Of a DNA stretch of 64,000 bases, positions 58,602-64,000 are shown one piece after another (the first letter of the stretch is position 1; each line of letters opens with the position of its first letter). Location of the stretch: contig NC_037257.1 of assembly GCF_000002425.4 (NCBI RefSeq), positions 11,987,328-12,051,327 of the forward strand, read 5' to 3'. The stretch is from Physcomitrium patens. Lineage: Eukaryota; Streptophyta; Bryopsida; Funariales; Funariaceae. Made by a program: the position numbers and the translations under genes. Below the pieces are notes generated by a model. It was not told the origin of the DNA and ran no database searches. It was given only the letters and a program-made list of their open reading frames with translations.

Positions 58602-58815
58602 ATATGTGGTGAGAAGAAAGATATTGTTACCATACTTTTATGTGATCAATGCCAACGTGGGTAGTATATAGCATGTTTGATACTACTCTTTTTGACTCTT
58701 CCATTAAAATATTAAATTTTTCTTTGTTGTAATAAGTTTTTTAGCCATGCCTCATCTTTTGATAAAAATTGAAGATTTCTTGATATGTGATTAATGCCAA
58801 TGTGGGTGACATATG
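58602..58815 (+). pseudogene. PHD-finger module downstream of integrase
   Basis: Frame 58602 onward reads ICGEKKDIVTILLCDQCQRG-stop-YIAC, matching the PHD pattern C-x-x-C...LLCD.C.RGWH..C. The Trp codon is TAG and His reads Tyr. It is one base out of frame with the integrase tail, the shift lying in a T run at 58592-58601. A second copy of the central piece, LICD.CQCG.HMV, lies at 58790-58815. PHD fingers read histone H3 tails or methylation and would serve targeting. Confidence 0.7.
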
Positions 58816-58912
58816 GTGTAATCGTCGTTTGACTCGGACTCAAAATACCAAGATATTTGATCAGCATAGGTGGGTTCGATCTCGGGGAAAGACTCGTTGT
58901 ATGAATTGGATA
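58816..58912 (+). other. End of the methyltransferase element's coding region
   Basis: A short stretch of more moderate base composition (SSFDSDSKYQDI in the PHD-copy frame) is cut by the minus-strand LTR that begins at 58913. No 3' LTR of this element is recognisable. Confidence 0.35.
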
Positions 58913-59319
58913 TGTTATGTCACAATTGATTATGTATTAATTATCTAAAACTTCCAAAGTTCTCTTCCTCATCTCAATTCAATCCCTTCACAATCTCTAC
59001 AATCGTTCACTGCCCTGCAGCTACTCAATATCACTGACATTCCTGACATCTACAGGATGCTTAATCTCTTTCTACAGTACTTCAATTCTCAATTCCTTTA
59101 CTTTTACTCAATCTTCCAGTGCTACTAACACAATGCAATAATCTCTATTATCACAATCACACTTTCTTTCTCCAAATTAATTAATTCGAATTCATAATTT
59201 TTAATATCTCAATCACAGTTTCAGCAATCATTTTCTTAAATCCAATACTAAAGAAAAACACAAAAGCAAAGAAAACAAAAGGGTAGCTCCAAGCTTTACC
59301 TTGGCTCACGACTATCACA
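58913..59319 (-). repeat. 3' LTR of a minus-strand element
   Basis: The minus strand begins TGTGATAGTCGTGAGCC at 59319 and ends GTGACATAACA at 58913. A polypurine tract lies just upstream (59320-59345). TG...CA ends and the tract define it. No second copy is in the window. Confidence 0.6.
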
Positions 59320-59345
59320 GTCTGGCCCCCATTCCTTCTTCCTCA
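59320..59345 (-). promoter_or_regulatory. Polypurine tract of the minus-strand element
   Basis: The minus strand reads GAGGAAGAAGGAATGGGGG followed by CCAGAC and the LTR. This is the expected plus-strand primer. Confidence 0.6.
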
Positions 59346-59592
59346 ACCTCTTTATCCTACTCAACTGACATAGCAGTTAACAGATTCCAAAAGGTACGTA
59401 TTTTGGCCTGTTAACCGCTTTTCCCGCTAACTACCAATTCCTACTAATACCAATTGGTAACCATCCGACCAATTCCAGATTTTACCAACAAAGAATTGGT
59501 ACGGGGTTTCGAAGACCAATTACCAATTCTACATAGTTCCACTCCTAGCTGTGCAGCGTCCTCGCAAACACCAATATACTCCAATTTTACAA
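59346..59592 (-). other. Spacer between coiled-coil frame and polypurine tract
   Basis: Moderate GC with repeated 'accaattggta'-type motifs and no clear domain. On the minus strand it may be the decayed tail of the coiled-coil frame. Confidence 0.35.
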
Positions 59593-60162
59593 CATTTACA
59601 CATCATCTTCTTCCTCCAATTCTTGAACTTGTTGTTCGTCTTATTCTGTTCCAATATGCTTCGCTATTGGATTGGCTTCGTCTTCCTCTCCCTCTTCTGT
59701 TTGCTCCTCTTTAAGTTGGACTGTCAGATCTTCGTTCAACGCTCCCAATGTGCGCACCTGAGATTCCAATAATGCGATTTGGTTGTCTCGCTCCTTCAGC
59801 TGCTCTTTGAGTACATGCACCTGTACCTCCGGTTCTCCTGACGATGTACTGGCGGGATTGGTTGCTTCCTTCTGCTTGTTCAATGTAGACACCTCGGCTT
59901 CCAATTCCTGAATCCGGAGTGATAACTTCTTGTTCTCCACCTTTGAACTCTCCGACTGCCTACGTAAATCGTCCTCCGATTTAGTCTTCTCGGCGGCCAA
60001 TTCTTCCGCCCGATTCATTTCCTCCTGACACTGGTTCCGCAACTCAATACACTCCTACTTGTTAAGCTCCGCCAGAGTCTTCATCATCTTGTGCTGCCTG
60101 GTCTATTTCTCTTCTATTTCCTTGACCTGGTACTCCAATTTAGCATACTTGAGGGCGTCCGT
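59593..60162 (-). pseudogene. Coiled-coil protein next to a 3' LTR, minus strand
   Basis: The open part (59641-60042) reads MNRAEELAAEKTKSEDDLRR, LSLRIQELEAEVSTLNKQK, then VHVLKEQLKERDNQIALLES and DLTVQLKEEQ, with clear heptads. The frame extends upstream through two TAG codons at Gln-type positions (K-stop-T near 60100 and K-stop-E near 60055) to the LTR border at 60163. It extends downstream through a TAA at 59641 into DEQQVQELEEEDDV. Its place just before the tract and LTR suggests an extra 3' reading frame of the element, or a captured gene. No enzymatic domain is seen. Confidence 0.6.
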
Positions 60163-61508
60163 TGTCGTGTTGTAACACGAGTATACAGTGAAAATAAAAA
60201 AAAATAAAAAAGAAGGGGAATTTTATTAATATTCGGTTACCTCGAATATTGGGAGCATCGACCAACTCCAGCACAAATACTAAGTGGTCAGGTTCAGTCA
60301 CCCCGTTACAGTCAGCCGAGGCATACTGAAATGCTCCATTCGATTCTAATAACGGGAGTTAGCAGGATGAGAAGGACCAATTCACACGACGGGTTTGAAG
60401 AGCCAATTGGATCCAATTTCGAGAATCCAATCCGGGTCCTCTTACCCAATATGAGACCTGTATTGGTGGGGCAACCCAATGCAGTCTAGTTATGGGAAAA
60501 TCCAGGTCTTACTACGAACCTTAGCCAGTCTGACGCGAAGACCAATTTGACCCAATTACGCGAGCATCCAGGTTACTATGGGCATCTTATCCAATATGGG
60601 ACCTGAATTGGTCGGGCGACTCAATGTGGTCCCGATTACGGGGTTTCGATTCTGTTTCGGGCTGTCCTGTTCTCTGTGCCATTTCAGGGAACATTATTTA
60701 CGGTAAATGGATCTCTTAAAGGTAAAAACGGAGGAGAAGGCCTTGATGACGTGAGCCAATTTCGGATCTAAGCTCTGACGGCGGGAGCCAATTCCGGATC
60801 TAAGATAGAAGATTGAAGAAATTCAGAGGATAAGGTTAGGGGAGAATATAGTTTTAGGGAGGGGGGTTTTTTTTCTCTGGGAATCGGAGGGGAGCTAGTT
60901 TTCAAGCTTTTGCAAGGTTACCAGTTCGGTTTCATTGGAGGGTTTTGAAGATCAAGGGAATTAGAGAGAGGAGCTTCATGCTTCGGGTCGGGGAAGGAAA
61001 GATAGAGAATTTGGATTTTTCTTCTTCGTGGAGTTTTGGGAAGACTGAGGCAATCGCTGCTGAAGTCAGTGTTGTAATGGTGAATCGGGATTTTTAAATG
61101 AAGTGGGTTTGAATACTCTTGACTGTTTTGTGAAATCGAGTTACGTCTGTGATTGAAGGATTAAAAGGGTGTCTATAGGATTGAGTATGCGGAGTGAATG
61201 AAATTTATTGGGTTAATCTAACAAGACAGTCAGTGGATACAAGATCGTAAGTACAAAGCAGTATTGAAGGTTAACAGTTTGGGTTGTACGGGGTTCTCTG
61301 TAACGTCTAGAGACCTACCGGCTGGGGCAAAAAGGACTTCGACAAGCAGTCGAAGAGCACCCGTATAGATTTACTGTACATTGTTGCAGTCGTTTATATT
61401 CCAGCAGTCAAAAACTGATAGACTGCGTGACTATCGGCGAATCTCCATACTACCTTCTACAGCCAGACGCCCGGCGCGTTCTCGAGCAGGAAAGCACGTA
61501 ATACGACA
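60163..61508 (+). repeat. 5' LTR of the right-hand gypsy element
   Basis: 1346 bases, with TGTCGTG...TACGACA ends. It interrupts the coiled-coil element. An imperfect tandem duplication of about 150 bp lies at about 60388-60650 ('ccaatt..acccaatta', 'ccaatatg.gacctg.attggt'). Copies or relatives are at 936-2186, 22198-23082, 23980-25899 and 48969-50291. The sequence is GC-richer and better kept than the others, so this is probably the youngest insertion. Confidence 0.85.
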
Positions 61509-61512
61509 TAAG

Positions 61513-61532
61513 TGGTGAACCCGACGTGAAAG
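61513..61532 (+). promoter_or_regulatory. Primer-binding site of the right-hand gypsy element
   Basis: TGGTGAACCCGACGTGAAAG lies four bases after the LTR and has the TGG start of a tRNA 3'-end complement. It is not the initiator tRNA-Met site. I do not assign the tRNA. Confidence 0.65.
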
Positions 61533-61579
61533 CTTGAGGTAGAAGGTATTGGATTTTGGTTGATTTTATCTTTATTTTT

Positions 61580-63952
61580 ATGGAAAACGAAAATAAAAAT
61601 TTTGAAGGATTTTTGGGAGAAGTTTCTTGTGGGGAGTCTTCTAAAGGACAAGGTATGCACATGGATCCGTCTATTGCTAGTTTGTTTCAAGCCTTCTCAT
61701 TGTCAATGCAGCAACAGCAAAGCAATGATCGGAAGGAAGCTTTGGCAACCAAAGCATTGCAAGCAGTGGTCAATAAAATTGATCAATTTGATGGGAGGAA
61801 TATTTCAAGGTATTTAAGATGTTATGTTCGTGAAATGGAATTAAATCGGGTTTCTGAGAAGAAAATGGTTGCACTATTTGGACTTGCCACGATACCGGAG
61901 ATAAGGGACCACATTACATCAATTACGGATCGTTGTGGGAATTCATGGGAGGATTTTTCACATGCATTGAAAGACGAATATTTCTTGAAAGATGCTGATC
62001 GCATTATTAAGAAGCTGTTTCTGGGATGGATTGAACGGCCCAATAAGAATTTGTAAGCAACAGAGCTACTAAGGGAATTTAAGAGGCAGTACTCTCAATT
62101 ATCGAAGGTAGAAAAATTGACATTGGAGCCAAACAAAGTTGATCTATTTCTTCAAGCTGCTGATGGAGAATTGCAAGAGAAATTAGAACCCCTTCTTCAA
62201 GACAAAGAAGAAGATGAAGGATTGACAACAAAGTGGAAGAAAGTTGAAGATGTGGTGGGGTTGCTTACAAAAAAAGAAAGGAGGAAGGATAGGAGTAATA
62301 TTCCGAAAACAGTACAAGCACCCAAAGCTCCAGTACGTACAACACCACCGACAATGCCTACAGTTCAACCTTCGACATCCTTGTCAAAGAAAGCAGATAT
62401 GGGTATGGAAGAAATTATACAAGGAATGTGAGATCTTCAAATCAAGTTGGCAAGACTTGAAGAAAATACTTCTATAAATAATTCGAAGAATGTTTCAAAA
62501 CAAGGATATGTACAAAGATGCATTTGGTGTGATGATGCTTCACACACTAGAAAAGATTGCAATGAATTTAATAATATGATACGGCAGGGAATTATTTGCT
62601 GGAAAGATGGGAAGATAGCATTGAAAGATAGGGAGGATCTTCTTCAAACCAATTTTGGCAAGGGAGGAATGAGAGCATTAGTTCAAGACTACTTAAAAGA
62701 GCATGAAACAGTAGTACGAGAAAGTGCAAGTTATGGTGCTAGAGTAGATGATGAAATTGGTGGAAGTACGGAAACTAGTGAGTTTTGGGCTTCTGCCGTT
62801 TCTACAATGCAAGAAGGGAAATTACCTTGAGAAGCGTTATTGAAAACTGCAGCTACAATACGAGGAAGAACAGGTTGAGAGGATCCTGTTGAGTCTCTTT
62901 CAGTTCATGCATATATTGCTAAGAGCCAACATGAAGCTTTGATGGAAGAAAAAAGACGAGGAAATTTTGATGATACTAGAGAAGGAAATTCTTTTAAGAG
63001 GCAAACTCGAGGAGACAAGGCTCGGGAGGCAGCTTCATAAGAATTACCTGTAAAGGATACCTCAGCATCATTGGGAGAAAAAACAACGGAGACAAAAGAT
63101 AAGGGCAAATCAATTGCTTATAAGCTACTTTCTGACATTGAAGCGGCAACAAATTTGAAAGGGGTGTTGGAAGAACGTATATTAAACGCTAAGGTGGAAT
63201 TCACATTGAAAGAAGTCTTGGGAATTGCAAAGAAGGAGTTTCATGATGTTATCATTGACAGCATTAAGCGAAAGAGGCAATTAATGAGCGAAACTGGAAT
63301 GAGTCATGCTATTGATGCAAGAATATGTAGAGATCAAGAAGAGGTTGATATTAGTTACAAGCAACCAACAAATGAAAAGAATGGGTATAATCAGCGAGTA
63401 CGTTTCGAAGATTCTAGTGACAAGGAAATGGAAACTTTGAGCCATTATACTCGAAAGCATTGGGCAAGGGCAACTACTGAGGTATTGGTGAAGGTAGGAG
63501 ATATAGAAGAATCAATAGTTGCCTTGGTGGACCATGGTTCTGAAATAAATCTCATGTCTAAAGATCTTTATAAGAAGCAAAAATGGCCAATTGATATGGA
63601 ACATGGATGGGCAATACGAGCAGCTAATAACACACGAGGCGAATTATATGGAGCTTGTCCAGATGTCAAAATTCGGATTGGGAATGTTGCTACGGAGCAA
63701 CATTTCTTCGTTCAAGATACAACGTCTTATCCGTTGATTTTAGGACAACCTTATATCACGGCAACACGGATGGAAACAAAGGTACTTGACGATGGTTCTG
63801 CTTATGCAAGGGTACGGAGCGAAGATGGGAGGAAAGCTGTACAATTTCTAACAGTACCTCCTAACCATGAACGAAATCGAGATAGGTTGAGGGAGAAACC
63901 ATTGCCAAAGATTGTTGAAGGATTTAAGGATTTTGGGGAGGTACCACTGTAA
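61580..63952 (+). pseudogene. Gag-protease of the right-hand gypsy element
   Basis: One uninterrupted frame, ATG at 61580 (MENENKNFEGF), is broken by six stops: 62054, 62429, 62828, 62876, 63038, 63950. Each is explained by one C-to-T or G-to-A change in a Gln, Arg or Trp codon. Gag has KIDQFDGRNISRYLRCYVRE and FSHALKDEYF. A zinc knuckle CIWCDDASHTRKDC lies at 62519-62560. The protease at 63470-63790 reads ALVDHGSEINLMS (Asp-His-Gly at 63530-63538, where Asp-Thr/Ser-Gly is usual) and ends PLILGQPYITATR. Pol continues beyond the window. With no indels the copy looks young. Confidence 0.85.
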
Positions 63953-64000
63953 AGCGAGATTATGGAGGTACAAAAGAGGAGGTACTCTGCGAGATGAAGG

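Noticed and set aside
61513..61532. Naming the primer tRNA for the right-hand element
   Set aside because: The site is clear, but I could not match it to a specific tRNA without a search.
1..64000. Fungal genome with classical RIP
   Set aside because: The stop pattern fits RIP in part, but CpG and CpC sites are also hit. The primer sites and the methyltransferase gypsy element favour the plant lineage. It stays possible, so I left it as an alternative, not a conclusion.

Overview
The window is eukaryotic nuclear heterochromatin made almost entirely of nested, decayed LTR retrotransposons (Ty3/gypsy and Ty1/copia) in very AT-rich DNA. A few GC-rich islands break it up, at about 21.3-21.6 kb, 29.6-31.5 kb, 34.7-35.9 kb and 59.3-63.9 kb. 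I found no intact host gene, rRNA, tRNA or CRISPR array. The mix of both superfamilies, primer sites for initiator tRNA-Met, and a gypsy element carrying a DNA cytosine methyltransferase and a PHD finger suggests a plant-lineage genome. A bryophyte or streptophyte alga is my best guess. A fungus with repeat-induced mutation is the main alternative, because nearly all disabling changes are C-to-T or G-to-A.

Layout. 1-8.9 kb: two related chromodomain gypsy elements in tandem, the second heavily mutated. They share a hybrid LTR (2416-3127) whose U3 is a tandem array of perfect heat-shock elements. A solo LTR with a 4-bp target duplication sits in the first. 8.9-20.2 kb: two plus-strand copia relics and more solo LTRs. 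20.4-29.6 kb: a minus-strand copia relic cut by a truncated LTR, and a solo LTR that contains a gag zinc-knuckle fragment and splits a decayed copy of a GC-rich sequence. 29.6-35.9 kb: the better preserved copy of that sequence in a GC-rich segment, itself split by a small copia element with perfect 5-bp target duplications. 35.9-42.3 kb: a minus-strand copia. 42.3-48.3 kb: a gypsy element with both LTRs. 48.3-58.9 kb: the methyltransferase gypsy element. 58.9-60.2 kb: the 3' end of a minus-strand element with a coiled-coil reading frame. 60.2-64 kb: the 5' LTR, primer site and gag-protease of a younger gypsy element that runs off the right edge.

The most notable object is the element at about 50.3-58.9 kb. 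It reads gag, protease, C5 DNA methyltransferase, reverse transcriptase, RNase H, integrase, PHD finger: a mobile element that once encoded both a DNA-methylation writer and a chromatin reader. The copy here is dead, but its methyltransferase frame is free of frameshifts over about 1.9 kb, so the ancestral protein architecture is still readable.
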